From assembly GCA_903876795.1 (NCBI GenBank), contig CAIRBK010000097.1, positions 114,743-178,742 on the forward strand: DNA of 64,000 nt, given 5' to 3'. The notes below the pieces were generated by a model. The model did no database searches. It saw only the letters and a program-made list of their open reading frames with translations, and was not told where the DNA came from. The position numbers and the translations under genes are program-made. The DNA comes from an uncultured Verrucomicrobiota bacterium (lineage in GTDB: Bacteria > Verrucomicrobiota > Verrucomicrobiia > Opitutales > Opitutaceae). This document shows, piece by piece, positions 17,877-28,788 of this stretch (position 1 is its first letter; the number at the start of each line of letters is the position of its first letter).

Positions 17877-20800
17877 CCGCACCGCACACCCAGGCTGTAT
17901 CGCTCTCCCGCAAAGTTACCCTGCCCTTGTTGGCGGTCGGTGTTGCGATGATCGCCATCGGCACGGTCGTCATCTACCTTCTGGTTAACAGCCAGTTCAT
18001 GGAACGCCAAGGCGTGCGGGCCAAGACGGTCGCCCAAGCCGTCGGCTACGCGGCCGAGACCATCGACCACTCCGGCGCGCTGCAACGCATCGTGAGCGCG
18101 ACCGGCGCCGACCGGGAAGTCCCCCTCATCATCGTGGCCGGTGGCGGCCACCATCGCATCATCGCCAGCACCAACCCCACCTGGAACGGCCGGTCCCTCC
18201 CCGCCTTGAACGGACCGGCAACCGTCACCAGTCTCTCCGAGGACGCCCTGCGCACCGCTGGATTCAAGCCCGGCCAGACTCCCGCCCACTGGCTGCTCTA
18301 CAGCCTGCGCCTGCAGTTACAGGACCACGAAAAACACACCATCGACCTACACCCCGCAGTCGTCGTGGTTGCTCTGGACAACACCCTCGTCCGCCAGAAA
18401 GTGCTGCGCATCACCACAATCTCGGCCACGGGTTTTGCCCTCAGCCTGCTCACGCTCGCCGCGATCTGTTATCATTATCTCCGCCGCCATGTGCTCGCGC
18501 CTTTGGATGAAATTGAGCGCCGCCATCTGGGCAAAGCGGGCGCGTTGCCGACCGTTTCCAGCGTAGATGCCGCCGACGAAATCGGCCGGCTGGAAAACAC
18601 CCTCGCGCGCACCTTGACCGAGATAAAGGGCGCGCGCCGTGAACGCGACCAGCTCCAGTTCACCTTCGACCAGCACGCCATCGTCGTGTCCACAGACATC
18701 CGCGGGCGCATCACCTACGCCAACGACCGCTTCTGCCGGATCTCCGGCTACACCCGCGAGGAACTCCTCGGCCAGGATCACCGCATGATCAATTCAGGGC
18801 AGCACCCCCGTGAGTTTTTCACCGATCTTTACACGACCATCAGGCAGGGCCGCGTCTGGCATGGGGAAATCTGCAACCGCGCCAAGGACGGCTCCCTTTA
18901 CTGGGTCGAAACAACCATCGTGCCGGTGCCGGACGAGGACGGGAAACCCGCCCGCTACATCGCCCTGCGCAGCCTGATCACAGAGCGCAAAAACGCCGAG
19001 CTCGCCCTCTCGGTGCTCAACGAACGCTTCGCCCTGGCCGCACGCGCCTTCGGCTTCGGCGTGTGGGACTGGGACATCCCCCTCAACACGCTCGTGTGGG
19101 ACGACGCCATGTTTGTACTCTATGGCATAGCCCGCGATTCCACGTCCCGTCCCTACGACACCTGGATGAATCAGGTCAGCCCCGCCGACCGCGCCAGGGT
19201 GCAAGACGACATCGACGCCGCTCTCCGGGGCGACCGCGGTTATAACCCCGAGTTCACCGTACACCTTCCCAACGGAGAATCCCGCATTCTCCAAGCCGCC
19301 GGCCTTGTGCTGCGCGACTCCGCCGGCGCCCCCGTGCGCATGGTGGGCATCAATTTCGACATCACCTCGGCGCGCCTCGCCGACCAGGCCCTGCGCGCCA
19401 ACGAATCCAAATTGCGCACCCTCTTCGAACTCTCGCCGGTCGGCATCTCGCTCAACGATTTCGCCACCGGCGCCTTCCTCGAGGTCAACCCCGCGCTCTA
19501 CGCGCCGACCGGCTACACCCGCGAGGAATTCGTCAACCTGAGCTACTGGGACCTCACGCCCCGCGAGTATGCGGATCAGGAAAAGCTCCAGATCGACAGC
19601 CTCTCCACCACGGGCCGCTACGGACCCTACGAAAAGGAATACATCCGAAAGGACGGCACCCGCTACCCCGTCGTCCTCAACGGCGTAAAAACCGTCATGC
19701 CCGACGGTCGCGAGGCCATCTGGTCCATCATCCAGGACATCACCGAACGCAAGGCGGCCGAAAACGAGATTCTCCGCACCAACGACCAGCTCGCCGTGGC
19801 CATCGCCAACGCCAACCAACTCGCGCTCCGCGCCGAACTGGCCAGCATCGCCAAATCGGAGTTCCTCGCCAACATGTCGCACGAGATCCGCACGCCCATG
19901 AACGGCGTGATCGGCATGCTCGGCCTCCTGCGCCAATCCAGCCTCGACGACGAGCAGCGCCGCTTCACCGACATCGCCGTATCCAGCGGCGAAGCCCTCC
20001 TGACCCTGATCAACGACATCCTCGATTTCTCCAAAATCGAAGCCGGCCGCCTGGAGCTTGAAACCATCGACCTGGACCTCGAAAAACTTCTCCAAGAAGC
20101 CACCGCTCCCCTCGCGCTGCGCGCCCACCAAAAAGACCTGGAGTTCATCTGCGAAATTGCCCCCGGGGTCCCGCTGCGCCTACAGGGCGATCCGGTCCGC
20201 CTGCGCCAAATCATCACCAATCTCGCCGGCAACGCCCTTAAGTTCACCGAACGGGGAGAAATATCCCTGCTGGCCTCGCTCGTAACACTCGAGCCCGAGC
20301 ACGCCGTCCTGCGTTTCTCGGTCACCGACACCGGCCTGGGCATCCCGGAGGAGAAGCTGTCCGTTCTGTTCACGAAGTTCACCCAGGTGGATTCCTCCAC
20401 CACCCGCAAATACGGCGGCACCGGTCTGGGCCTAGCCATTGCGAAACAACTGGCCGAGCTCATGGGCGGCACCGTGGGCGTCAGCAGCCGCATGGGCCGG
20501 GGCTCGGAGTTTTGGTTCACCGCCCGCCTGCCGCTTCGCGACCCCGCCCCCGAGGCGGTTCCGGTGATCCCGCCCTCGCTGCGCGCCGCCCGCGTCCTCG
20601 TTGTCGAGCCCAACGCCTCCAGTTGCACCGCCCTCGGCAACATCCTCGCACGCCTCAACATTGAATGCACCTGCGTCGGCAACGGTGCCGCCGCCTTCGC
20701 CGCGCTGGAGGCCGCCCGCAGCCGGCCTTACGACTTGGCCCTTATCAACCCGCTCCTGCCCGAATCCGCCGGCCTGGCACACGGCCGCCTTGTCGTCTCG

Positions 20801-21793
20801 TACCCGGAGCACTCAAAGCTCCGACGCATTCTGCTCGTCCCGCTCGGCCACATCCCCGCCCAAAACGACCTGCAGGCGCCCGAGTCCTCAGCCATCCTCA
20901 CAAAACCGGTTTTTGCCCAAGGTCTGACCAAATCTCTGGGGGACGCGCTCCTGGCGAATCCCTCACTGCCCACACTTGAACAGCCTCCAGCGGTGCCGGC
21001 GTCTGCGGCGCGCGCACCCCGCAGCCAGGCGCGCATCCTCGTCGTCGACGACAACGCCACCAACCAACTCGTCGCCCGCAGCATCCTTGGGAAACTCGGT
21101 TATTCCTGCGAAACCACCGACAGCGGCGAGGACGCGCTGCGACTTATCGGGGGCCAATCTTTCGACCTGGTCTTGATGGACGTCCAAATGCCCGGCATGG
21201 ACGGCTACGAAACCACCCGGGCGATCCGCAACGGGAGCGCCGGCGACGTCAAACGCAAGACCGTCGTGATCGCCGTGACCGCCCACGCGCTTGCCGGGGA
21301 CCGGGACCGCTGCCTCCAGGCCGGCATGGACGACTACCTGACCAAGCCCATCGACCCAAGAGACCTGCAGGCCATACTCGAAAAATGGCTCGACCGCTCC
21401 ACACCGGTGCCCCCACCTCCCATCGCTCCCTCCGCCTCGCCAGCCGAGGACGCGGAGCCCGTGCTTGATTACGCGGATGCCCGTGCCCGACTGATGGAAG
21501 ACGAGGACATCCTCCGCACCTTGCTCGTCGCAGTGTGGCCGTCCATCACCGAAAGCCACGACCTACTCTTGGCGGCGATACGCTCCGGGAACCATGCCGA
21601 AACCAAACGCATCGCCCACTCCCTCCGCGGGGCGGTCACCAACGCCGGCGCGCGCCGGCTGGCCAAGCTGCTCCAGGCACTTGAAATATCCCCGCCCCCG
21701 CCCGATGATCGCCTCGTCGCCCGAATCACGGCGGCCTGCGATGAGCTCAAAACCGACATAGCCTCCTACCTCAGGAATTCCACCCCGGTTTAA
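17873..21793 (+). CDS. Multi-PAS hybrid sensor histidine kinase with two receivers and HPt
   Basis: A 1306-residue membrane kinase. Order: TM1 about 16-38, a periplasmic region of about 135 residues, TM2 about 180-203, HAMP-like linker, PAS domains at about 260-370, 385-500 and 510-630, HisKA with H670 in [15 protein letters not shown], and HATPase with [10 protein letters not shown] and [13 protein letters not shown] first receiver at about 903 lacks the acceptor Asp ([11 protein letters not shown]). The second receiver, from about 1049, has D1103 in [11 protein letters not shown]. The HPt has H1249 in RIAHSLRGA. Four-base overlap with the upstream binding lipoprotein suggests the two act together. 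No DNA-binding output regulator is nearby. Confidence 0.93.
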   Translation: MTAPHTQAVSLSRKVTLPLLAVGVAMIAIGTVVIYLLVNSQFMERQGVRAKTVAQAVGYAAETIDHSGALQRIVSATGADREVPLIIVAGGGHHRIIASTNPTWNGRSLPALNGPATVTSLSEDALRTAGFKPGQTPAHWLLYSLRLQLQDHEKHTIDLHPAVVVVALDNTLVRQKVLRITTISATGFALSLLTLAAICYHYLRRHVLAPLDEIERRHLGKAGALPTVSSVDAADEIGRLENTLARTLTEIKGARRERDQLQFTFDQHAIVVSTDIRGRITYANDRFCRISGYTREELLGQDHRMINSGQHPREFFTDLYTTIRQGRVWHGEICNRAKDGSLYWVETTIVPVPDEDGKPARYIALRSLITERKNAELALSVLNERFALAARAFGFGVWDWDIPLNTLVWDDAMFVLYGIARDSTSRPYDTWMNQVSPADRARVQDDIDAALRGDRGYNPEFTVHLPNGESRILQAAGLVLRDSAGAPVRMVGINFDITSARLADQALRANESKLRTLFELSPVGISLNDFATGAFLEVNPALYAPTGYTREEFVNLSYWDLTPREYADQEKLQIDSLSTTGRYGPYEKEYIRKDGTRYPVVLNGVKTVMPDGREAIWSIIQDITERKAAENEILRTNDQLAVAIANANQLALRAELASIAKSEFLANMSHEIRTPMNGVIGMLGLLRQSSLDDEQRRFTDIAVSSGEALLTLINDILDFSKIEAGRLELETIDLDLEKLLQEATAPLALRAHQKDLEFICEIAPGVPLRLQGDPVRLRQIITNLAGNALKFTERGEISLLASLVTLEPEHAVLRFSVTDTGLGIPEEKLSVLFTKFTQVDSSTTRKYGGTGLGLAIAKQLAELMGGTVGVSSRMGRGSEFWFTARLPLRDPAPEAVPVIPPSLRAARVLVVEPNASSCTALGNILARLNIECTCVGNGAAAFAALEAARSRPYDLALINPLLPESAGLAHGRLVVSYPEHSKLRRILLVPLGHIPAQNDLQAPESSAILTKPVFAQGLTKSLGDALLANPSLPTLEQPPAVPASAARAPRSQARILVVDDNATNQLVARSILGKLGYSCETTDSGEDALRLIGGQSFDLVLMDVQMPGMDGYETTRAIRNGSAGDVKRKTVVIAVTAHALAGDRDRCLQAGMDDYLTKPIDPRDLQAILEKWLDRSTPVPPPPIAPSASPAEDAEPVLDYADARARLMEDEDILRTLLVAVWPSITESHDLLLAAIRSGNHAETKRIAHSLRGAVTNAGARRLAKLLQALEISPPPPDDRLVARITAACDELKTDIASYLRNSTPV

Positions 21794-21809
21794 GGCACCA
21801 CTTTTCCAC

Positions 21810-23924
21810 ATGCCCTCATTACCGCTGCCCCTCGATGACCCCGGCCGCCTAGCCGCCCTGGCGAAACTTCGTCTGCTCGACAGCGAGGCGGACGTGAATT
21901 TCGACCGTGTCTCCCGACTCGCCGCGCGACTGCTCAACGTCCCCGTGGCCCTGCTTTCGCTCGTGGATGACCACCGCCAGTTTTTCAAATCAGCCATCGG
22001 CCTCACCGGCCCCGCCGCTGCGGCCCGCCAGACGCCGCTGAGTCATTCATTTTGCCAGCATGTCGTCACCTCGGGGACCAATCTCGTGGTCTCCGACGCC
22101 CGGAACCATCCGGTCGTCCACGACAACCTCGCGATTCCCGATCTAGGGGTGGCCGCCTACCTGGGTATCCCTGTGCGCGACTCCGAAGGCCACGTGCTCG
22201 GCTCTTTCTGCGTGATCGACGGCCAATGCCGCGCTTGGAGCGAAGCCGACATCGCCCTCCTGGAAGATCTTGCCGCCTTGGTGATGACTGAAATCGCCCT
22301 GCGCGAGGAAAACCTCCGCTTGCAGAAGGCCCGGGAAGTTCTTGATGAAACCAATCTTGTCCTCGCGGCCGCCAAGGACTCGGCCGAGGCCGCCACGCGC
22401 GCCAAGGCGGACTTCCTGGCCAACATGAGCCACGAAATCCGCACGCCGATGAACGCGGTCATCGGCATGGCCGAGCTCCTGAACGAGTCCCCGCTGGCAC
22501 CCGAACAAAAACGCTACGCCACGGTCATACAACAAAGCGGCCGCTCGCTGCTTACCTTGATCAACGACATCCTGGATTTTTCCAAAATCGAATCCGGCCG
22601 CCTGGAACTGGAGCGCGAACCCGTGGATTTGGCGGGGTGTGTCGAGGCTGTTTTCGATATTCAAGCCCGATCTGCGGCTGAACGGCACCTCGAACTCGTT
22701 TACACCATGGATGAGGGGGTGCCCGCGCGTATCCTCGGCGACGTGATCCGGCTTCGTCAGGTCTTGGTCAACCTCGTGGCCAACGCGATCAAGTTCACCG
22801 GACAGGGCGACGTGGTCGTTTCCCTCTCGATCCGCGCCGGGCTTCTTCATGTTTCCGTGCGCGACACCGGAATCGGCATACCGGCGGACCGGCTTGACCG
22901 ACTTTTCAAGGCCTTTTCCCAGGCCGATTCATCCACCACCCGCAAATACGGCGGCACCGGCCTGGGCCTGGCGATCTGCCAACGCATCGTCTCCCTCATG
23001 GTGGGGCGCATCTGGGTGGAGTCGGAAGTGGGCCGAGGCTCCAATTTTCAATTCGAGATCCCCCTTGCCGCGGCACCTGCTCCCGAGAACGCCTCCGCTC
23101 CGGCCCGCCCCCGCCTCGCGGGCCGACGTCTGCTCATTGTGGACGGTCATGCGGTGCGGCGGGAATACCTGGCCCGGCTGGTCCGTCGCAGCGGCTTGAC
23201 CGCAACCGTGGCGGACTCCGCCGCCGAGGCTCTGGCCTTGCTCGCGCGCGGCGATACGTTCGACGCCGCTGTCCTGGACATCCCGTGCGGATCCCCGCCG
23301 GCCGCCGACCGGCAAGCCCGCTTGGTCGAACAAGGCGCCTCCAGTGGCATGCCCCTGATCGCGATGGTCCCCTTCGGTGACAACACCCAAAACCCGCTCC
23401 CGAGCGGTAGTCGCACCGTCCTGACGAAACCGGTGCAGACCTCCACCTTGATGCACGTTCTGGACACCGCCCTGTCGCCCGCCGCCGTCGATGTCCTCAA
23501 GCCGCCCCTCACGGTCTCCACCGAATCCTTTGCCCAAAGGCATCCGCTAAAGATTCTCCTGGCCGAGGATCACCCCACCAATCAGCTCGTCGCGCAACTG
23601 CTGCTTTCGCGCCTCGGCTACCACTGCACAACCGTGGCCAACGGCCTGGAAGCGCTCGCGACCGTGGCCCGGGAGCACGTCGACGTCATCCTCCTCGACG
23701 TGCAGATGCCCGAACTGGACGGCATGGAAACCGCCCGCCGATTGTGCGCCGAATACGTTCCGGGAAAACGCCCCTGGATAATCGCCATGACCGCCAACGC
23801 CCTCGAGGGCGACCGCGAAGCCTGCCTGGCGGCAGGGATGGACGACTACTTGGTCAAGCCGATCCGATCCGCCGACCTGGCGGCGGGCTTGGCCAATGCC
23901 CACTCGGTACTGAGTCAACGGTAG
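21810..23924 (+). CDS. GAF-domain hybrid histidine kinase with two receivers
   Basis: A 704-residue soluble kinase with no membrane segment. A GAF domain at about 20-165 ([40 protein letters not shown]) is followed by HisKA with H208 in [15 protein letters not shown] and HATPase with [13 protein letters not shown] weakly conserved receiver (about 433-555, VLDIPCG) precedes a good receiver with D630 in [11 protein letters not shown] and the Lys in DYLVKPI. It starts 16 bp after the PAS kinase, so they are probably co-transcribed. It may act as a cytoplasmic amplifier or phosphate sink for the membrane kinase; partner unknown. Confidence 0.9.
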   Translation: MPSLPLPLDDPGRLAALAKLRLLDSEADVNFDRVSRLAARLLNVPVALLSLVDDHRQFFKSAIGLTGPAAAARQTPLSHSFCQHVVTSGTNLVVSDARNHPVVHDNLAIPDLGVAAYLGIPVRDSEGHVLGSFCVIDGQCRAWSEADIALLEDLAALVMTEIALREENLRLQKAREVLDETNLVLAAAKDSAEAATRAKADFLANMSHEIRTPMNAVIGMAELLNESPLAPEQKRYATVIQQSGRSLLTLINDILDFSKIESGRLELEREPVDLAGCVEAVFDIQARSAAERHLELVYTMDEGVPARILGDVIRLRQVLVNLVANAIKFTGQGDVVVSLSIRAGLLHVSVRDTGIGIPADRLDRLFKAFSQADSSTTRKYGGTGLGLAICQRIVSLMVGRIWVESEVGRGSNFQFEIPLAAAPAPENASAPARPRLAGRRLLIVDGHAVRREYLARLVRRSGLTATVADSAAEALALLARGDTFDAAVLDIPCGSPPAADRQARLVEQGASSGMPLIAMVPFGDNTQNPLPSGSRTVLTKPVQTSTLMHVLDTALSPAAVDVLKPPLTVSTESFAQRHPLKILLAEDHPTNQLVAQLLLSRLGYHCTTVANGLEALATVAREHVDVILLDVQMPELDGMETARRLCAEYVPGKRPWIIAMTANALEGDREACLAAGMDDYLVKPIRSADLAAGLANAHSVLSQR

Positions 23925-23952
23925 GCCCATGTCATGCCCATCACCCACTCCC

Positions 23953-24144
23953 CCAAGGCTCCGGGTGTGTTTCTGAAATAAATCGGGTCCGCGTGAGAGG
24001 AGAAGCGGGCTCGGCCAAGACGACCGAGACGGAGGCGACCCGGCGGGTCGTGCCGTTCAGGTCGATGCCGGCCCGGCCTGCTTATCCTCCCACTCGCAGT
24101 GTTCGAGGACCTGTGTTCTTTCAGAAACACACCCCAGGCCTTGG
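23953..24144. repeat. 192-bp segment bounded by 26-bp imperfect inverted repeats
   Basis: The left end 23953-23978 and right end 24119-24144 are inverted copies matching at 23 of 26 positions, including 16 uninterrupted bases (arm GGGTGTGTTTCTGAAA). The inside holds no gene. The right end falls directly before the point where a receiver-domain remnant begins. The layout resembles a small non-autonomous element, but no target duplication is visible, and a long hairpin or recombination scar is also possible. Confidence 0.5.
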
Positions 24145-24157
24145 CCGCCTCACCTAG

Positions 24158-24556
24158 GTTTACGTTGCGATAGGTCTCCTGTTCAGCGCATTTCTGGAGC
24201 GCCTGGGCTACCATGCCGAAGTCGTGTCCAACGGTCTTGAAGTGCTCGACACCTTCGCCACACGTCGATTCGATGTTGCCACCCTCGATGTGCAAATGCT
24301 TGATATGAATGATTTATCATGCGCTCGCCGCCTTTGCGCCAAATGCGCCGAGTCATTGAGACCTTGGCTGATCGCCATGACCTCCAAAGCACTTGAAGGT
24401 GATCAAGAGATTTGCCGTGCCGACGACATGGACGATTACATCGGCAAGCCGGTCGGCGGCCCGACGATAGCGGCGACCCTCACAAGAGCGGCCGAAAGAT
24501 TGGCCTGCGCCGTTCAATTTAACACCTCCCCCATTGAAGGCTATGCCCACACCTGA
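24158..24556 (+). pseudogene. Truncated receiver-domain remnant
   Basis: The plus frame after a stop at 24155 reads as the C-terminal three quarters of a response-regulator receiver: ERLGYHAEVVSNGLEVLDTF, then FDVATLDVQMLDMNDL (acceptor Asp kept), WLIAMTSKALEGDQE and MDDYIGKPVGG (conserved Lys kept). It aligns with the last receiver of the GAF kinase just upstream. The beta1 strand with its acidic pair is missing, there is no good ATG, and the frame runs into the next gene's start. It looks like the tail of a lost hybrid kinase. Confidence 0.65.
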
Positions 24557-26594
24557 TTCCCGATCGCCCCGAGCTCCTACCTTCGCGGCTTCCTCCCGTA
24601 AGACAGGTTGGTCTTTGTTGCTTTTTACCGCTTGCATCGGGCCGGCTGGGGCAACTGAACGCGGCAAAGAGGACCTCGCCAGCCTCGAACTCGAACAACT
24701 CGTGGAGCTGCCCGTCGAATTCGTGTCCGGTGTCTCCAAATACGAACAGTCAATCCGCCAGGCCCCCGCCAGCGTCACCGTCCTCACCGCCGCCGACATC
24801 CGCAATTACGGCTGGCGCACCCTGGGCGACGCCCTCCGCAGCGCCCCGGGCTTCCACATCCGCACCGACCGGTTTTACGACTACATCGGCAACCGGGGCT
24901 TCACCCGCGCCTACGACTACAACTCCCGCACTCTTGTCCTCGTCAACGGGCAGAGGATCAACGACCCCATCTACCAACAGGGATCCGTCGGCACCGACTT
25001 CCTTCTCGACCCCGACCTCATCGACCGCATCGAGATCATCCAAGGCCCCGGCTCGTCGGTCTACGGCAGCAGCGCCTTCTACGGCGCCATCAACGTCATC
25101 CCCAAAAAAGGCCGCGACCTCTCCGGTGGCCAGATCTCCGCAACCTTCGACTCCTCTGCGGGCACGAAGGGCCGCCTGACCTACGGGGACCGCACCGCCG
25201 ACGGGGTTGAATATCTGCTTTCCGCCACCGAGTCCCATACCCCCGGGCAAACCAATTTTCCCCTCCCCGACGACTGGCGCGCATCCACCGGTCGTCCCGA
25301 CGAACGCATCTCGACCGAGGACGGCACCCGCCAGCGGCAACTCTACGCCCGGGCCTCGTGGCGCGGACTCGAAACCGAAGCCGCCTACGGCCGCCGCGAA
25401 AAAGACGTCCCCCCGCCGGTCTACCACACCCTCCCTGGCGCCCATGCGGCCGACACCCGCGCCTACTGGCTCGCCCGGGCCTCCGGTTCGCCCTTCGCAG
25501 ACGCCACCCTCTCCCTTAAAACGTCCGTCGATTATTATGCCTACGATGGTACCTTCCGCCCGGCCAACGACTACGACGGCGACTTGATCAACGAATTCCA
25601 CGAACGCCGCCCCAAGACCCGCTCCGTCTCCCTGAACAACGAGGTCCGCTGGCACCAGACCTCCGCCGCCGGACACAGCCTGCTCCTCGGCACCGAAGTG
25701 CAAAACAACCTCCGCCTCCACAGCAGCAACCCCAACCTGGAACAGCCGGCCTACTCCGCTGCCGAAATCAACACGTCCTCCCGCTACTACAGCCCCTTCG
25801 CCCAGATTGACTACCAGGCACTCCCCGGCCTGCGCCTCTCCACCGGAGCGCGGTACGACGACTACAGCACGGGCGAAAGCCGTCTCACGCCCCGCGTCGG
25901 CCTGATTTGGGACTACACCCGCGTCACCACGGTGAAACTCCTCTACGGCGAGTCCTTCCGCGTCCCGAACCTCGAGGAGCGCAACCCGTCAGAACCTCGC
26001 GGTGTCGCCAACCCCGATCTGGGCCCCGAAACCGCCCGCAGCTGGGAACTGGCCTGCGAACACGATTTCTCCAAGTACTGGGCCTTCGATGTCCGCCTTT
26101 ACCATACCCGCTCCGACGGGTTGATCTCGTTCCATGAACCCGCGCCCGGCAGCTTCAGCTACCAAAACGCAGCCAATTACGAGACCAGGGGCGGCGAAAT
26201 AGGCACGACCACCCGCTTTGCCTCCGGCATCACCACCCGCGCCTCCGTCACGCTCCAAAAAACCACCGACGAGTCCTCCGGCGCCGACGTCGCCGACGCC
26301 CCGCATTTGCTTGGAAAACTGAACCTCTCCGTGCCTCTCCGCGCCGACTGGTTGCGAGCCTCCGCCGAAATCCAATATGTCGGCGACCGGCGTGATTTCA
26401 CCGCCCCCGCCCGGGACACCGGCGACTACCTGGTCGCCAACCTCACCGTGCGCGCGGCCCCCGTCTGGCGCCACTGGGACCTCTCGGCCAGCATCTACAA
26501 CCTGGCCAACGCGCGCTGGTACGATTCCATGAACGACGGCCAGATCGTCGCGCCGGCCCGCACCGTTGTCCTTCGCGTTAGCCGCGACTTTTGA
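24543..26594 (+). CDS. TonB-dependent outer-membrane receptor
   Basis: A 683-residue receptor from ATG 24543. It has a signal-like hydrophobic stretch (WSLLLFTACIGPAGA), then LASLELEQLVELPVEFVSGV, then a plug domain with APASVTVLTAADIRNYGWRT and IEIIQGPGSSVYGSSAFYGA. About 500 residues of beta-barrel follow, ending in the aromatic VVLRVSRDF. The pre-plug sequence resembles the receptor subfamily that often sits beside YfiR-like proteins. Its stop overlaps the next start (TGATG), so receptor and YfiR-like protein are coupled. It may act as an importer, a signal receptor or both; ligand unknown. Confidence 0.9.
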   Translation: MPTPDSRSPRAPTFAASSRKTGWSLLLFTACIGPAGATERGKEDLASLELEQLVELPVEFVSGVSKYEQSIRQAPASVTVLTAADIRNYGWRTLGDALRSAPGFHIRTDRFYDYIGNRGFTRAYDYNSRTLVLVNGQRINDPIYQQGSVGTDFLLDPDLIDRIEIIQGPGSSVYGSSAFYGAINVIPKKGRDLSGGQISATFDSSAGTKGRLTYGDRTADGVEYLLSATESHTPGQTNFPLPDDWRASTGRPDERISTEDGTRQRQLYARASWRGLETEAAYGRREKDVPPPVYHTLPGAHAADTRAYWLARASGSPFADATLSLKTSVDYYAYDGTFRPANDYDGDLINEFHERRPKTRSVSLNNEVRWHQTSAAGHSLLLGTEVQNNLRLHSSNPNLEQPAYSAAEINTSSRYYSPFAQIDYQALPGLRLSTGARYDDYSTGESRLTPRVGLIWDYTRVTTVKLLYGESFRVPNLEERNPSEPRGVANPDLGPETARSWELACEHDFSKYWAFDVRLYHTRSDGLISFHEPAPGSFSYQNAANYETRGGEIGTTTRFASGITTRASVTLQKTTDESSGADVADAPHLLGKLNLSVPLRADWLRASAEIQYVGDRRDFTAPARDTGDYLVANLTVRAAPVWRHWDLSASIYNLANARWYDSMNDGQIVAPARTVVLRVSRDF

Positions 26595-27199
26595 TGCCGC
26601 ACCCGCTCCACGCTTTAGCCCGTCGGAGCCGCCGCCTGCTCGCAGTGGCGGCGATCTTCTGCCTGGGTCTTTCCGAAAGCGGGCTGGCCCAGGTCGCCGC
26701 GTCTGCGACCGCCGTCGACTCTTCCACGGCCACCGCGGCCTACCTGCTCAATTTCCTCCGTTTCACCGAGTGGCCCCCCGAACCCGGCGCGTCGGATATC
26801 GCCGCCCCCTACGTCATCGGCGTGGCCGGCAACCGAGACCTGCTCGACTCCCTGATAACCTTGGTGGAAGGCCGCACGGTCCGCGGCCACCCTTTGCGCG
26901 TAACCCGCATCAAGGACGCACGGAACGCCCTGGGCTGCCACGTCGTCTACCTTGAAGGCGAAAAAATCGGTGACGACTACCTTCTGAGCCCGGATGAAGT
27001 CGTGCCCCTGTTGCAAGGTCGGCCCGTACTCACCGTATCCAACGCGCCCGGTTTCGTAGCCCGGGGTGGCCTCGTGCAGCTTTTCCGCGAGGGCACCCAA
27101 CTTCGGTTCGCCATCAACACCGACGCGTTGCCGGCGACCGGCCTCGCTTTAAACTCGCGCCTCCTCGCACTTTCCCGCAAGCCCCCCGCCGCCCCATGA
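26594..27199 (+). CDS. YfiR family (DUF4154) periplasmic protein
   Basis: A 201-residue protein from ATG 26594. A basic N-terminus and hydrophobic core ending SESGLAQ form a signal peptide. The mature part follows the DUF4154/YfiR pattern: TAAYLLNFLRFTEWP, YVIGVAGNRDLLDSL, GCHVVYLEGEK, PVLTVSNAPGFVARGGLVQL and LRFAINTDAL. In Pseudomonas, YfiR holds the CHASE8 sensor YfiN inactive from the periplasm. Here the next gene, overlapping by 4 bases, is a CHASE8 kinase, so an equivalent restraint is likely. That role is inferred from family and context. Confidence 0.88.
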   Translation: MPHPLHALARRSRRLLAVAAIFCLGLSESGLAQVAASATAVDSSTATAAYLLNFLRFTEWPPEPGASDIAAPYVIGVAGNRDLLDSLITLVEGRTVRGHPLRVTRIKDARNALGCHVVYLEGEKIGDDYLLSPDEVVPLLQGRPVLTVSNAPGFVARGGLVQLFREGTQLRFAINTDALPATGLALNSRLLALSRKPPAAP

Positions 27200-28788
27200 A
27201 GCCGAAAGGCCAGTCAATCCGGCGCCAGATACTGGTGTTCAGTCTGCTGCTTTGCGCAGGCGTCATGCTCCCGGTCGGCTGCGGCCTTTTTTTCCACAAC
27301 TACCGCCAGACCCGGGCCCGCTTGCACGACTCGCTCCAGGCGAGCGCGGGCATCACCGCCGCCAATGTCTCTGCCGCCCTCGCCTTCGGTGATCAGGACT
27401 CGGCCCGGGAAATCCTCTCCGCCCTCCGCAATGACCCGCTGATCACCTCTGCGGTCATTCGCGATTCCCGCGGCGGATCCTTCGCCTCCTTCGACTCGGC
27501 AAAAACCGGCGACACGGCCTCTTCTCCCCACTTGGTCTCGGTGCAAATCACCCACTCCGGTGAAACCTACGGCGAACTGGTCGTCACCGGCGACACGGCC
27601 CGGGAACTCAGGTCCACCGCGTTCACATGGGTCGCCATCTATCTGGCCGCGTTCGGCTTGTCCGTGGTTTCCGCTCTGCTGATCGCCCGTCGTTTCCAGC
27701 GCACCGTCTCCACCCCGCTCGTCAATCTCGCCGCCACCGCCGTGCGCGTCGCCCACGAGCGCGACTACCAGACCCGCGCCACCGTCGCCGGCTGCGCCGA
27801 GGCCATCGACCTGGCCGTCGCTCTTAACGTCATGTTGGCCGAGATCGGCCGGCGCGACCAGCGCCTTGCCCTCCAAGTCGAGTCCCTCAACCGAGAAATC
27901 CGCGAACGCGAAAACGCCGAGAGTGCCTTGCGCGATAACCAGCACGACATGGTCCGACTCTCACGCGAAGCCGGCATGGCCGAGGTCGCCGCCGGTGTCC
28001 TCCACAACATCGGCAACGTCCTCACCAGCATCAACGTCTCCAGCGACCTCATCGCCGCCAGGGTCACCGGCGCGCAGCACCGCCCCGTCGCCACCCTTCG
28101 TAAACTGCTCGGCGCCACTGCACCGAAGACAGCCGTGGTTTTCTCCGTCCATCCCGACGGCACCGAGCTCCGCGCCCTGCTCTCCTCCCTAGCCGAGAAC
28201 ACAGCCACCGACCTCGACGAGGTTTCCAGGCTGCTGGAAATGATGCGCAAGGGTATATCCCACCTCAAACGCATCGTCTCCAGCCAGCAATCCCTCGCTC
28301 GTACCTCCAGCATCACCGAATCCATCCAATTACGCGACGTCCTTCAAGACTCCCTCGTCCTCGCTCGCACCATCGCCCGCCAGTTCTCCCCTTTGACCGA
28401 CAATCTCGACGAAGGCGCCACCATACACGCCGACCGCAGCCTGGCCGTGCAAATCCTGCTCAACCTGCTGCTCAACGCACACGAGTCCATCGTCGCACGC
28501 GCCCCCGCCTCGCCCATGATCTCGATCAGCTTCTCTCCCGCCACCGACGGCTTCACTGCGGTTTCCGTCCAGGACAACGGGGTCGGCATCCCGCCCGACA
28601 AACTCGTCACCATCTTCACCTACGGCTACACCACCAAGCTCGCCGGGCACGGCTTCGGCCTGCACAACTCCGCCAACGCCGCCCGTCTTATGGGCGGCAG
28701 CCTTGCGGTGATCAGCCCCGGCTCCGGCCTCGGTGCCACTTTCACCCTCACTCTTCCCTCCCGTCCACCCTCCGGTCAAAACACATGA
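27196..28788 (+). CDS. CHASE8-domain sensor histidine kinase
   Basis: A 530-residue membrane kinase: TM1 about 11-33; CHASE8-like periplasmic domain about 34-138 (ITAANVSAALAFGDQDSARE, VIRDSRGGSFASF); TM2 about 143-165; HAMP about 166-220; coiled coil; then an atypical H-box AAGVLHNIGNVLTSIN with H270; HATPase with NLLLNAHESI, DNGVGIP and GHGFGLHNSA. The N-terminal half is laid out like YfiN, but a kinase replaces GGDEF. It should receive a periplasmic cue through the YfiR-like protein. It overlaps genes on both sides by 4 bases. Confidence 0.88.
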   Translation: MKPKGQSIRRQILVFSLLLCAGVMLPVGCGLFFHNYRQTRARLHDSLQASAGITAANVSAALAFGDQDSAREILSALRNDPLITSAVIRDSRGGSFASFDSAKTGDTASSPHLVSVQITHSGETYGELVVTGDTARELRSTAFTWVAIYLAAFGLSVVSALLIARRFQRTVSTPLVNLAATAVRVAHERDYQTRATVAGCAEAIDLAVALNVMLAEIGRRDQRLALQVESLNREIRERENAESALRDNQHDMVRLSREAGMAEVAAGVLHNIGNVLTSINVSSDLIAARVTGAQHRPVATLRKLLGATAPKTAVVFSVHPDGTELRALLSSLAENTATDLDEVSRLLEMMRKGISHLKRIVSSQQSLARTSSITESIQLRDVLQDSLVLARTIARQFSPLTDNLDEGATIHADRSLAVQILLNLLLNAHESIVARAPASPMISISFSPATDGFTAVSVQDNGVGIPPDKLVTIFTYGYTTKLAGHGFGLHNSANAARLMGGSLAVISPGSGLGATFTLTLPSRPPSGQNT

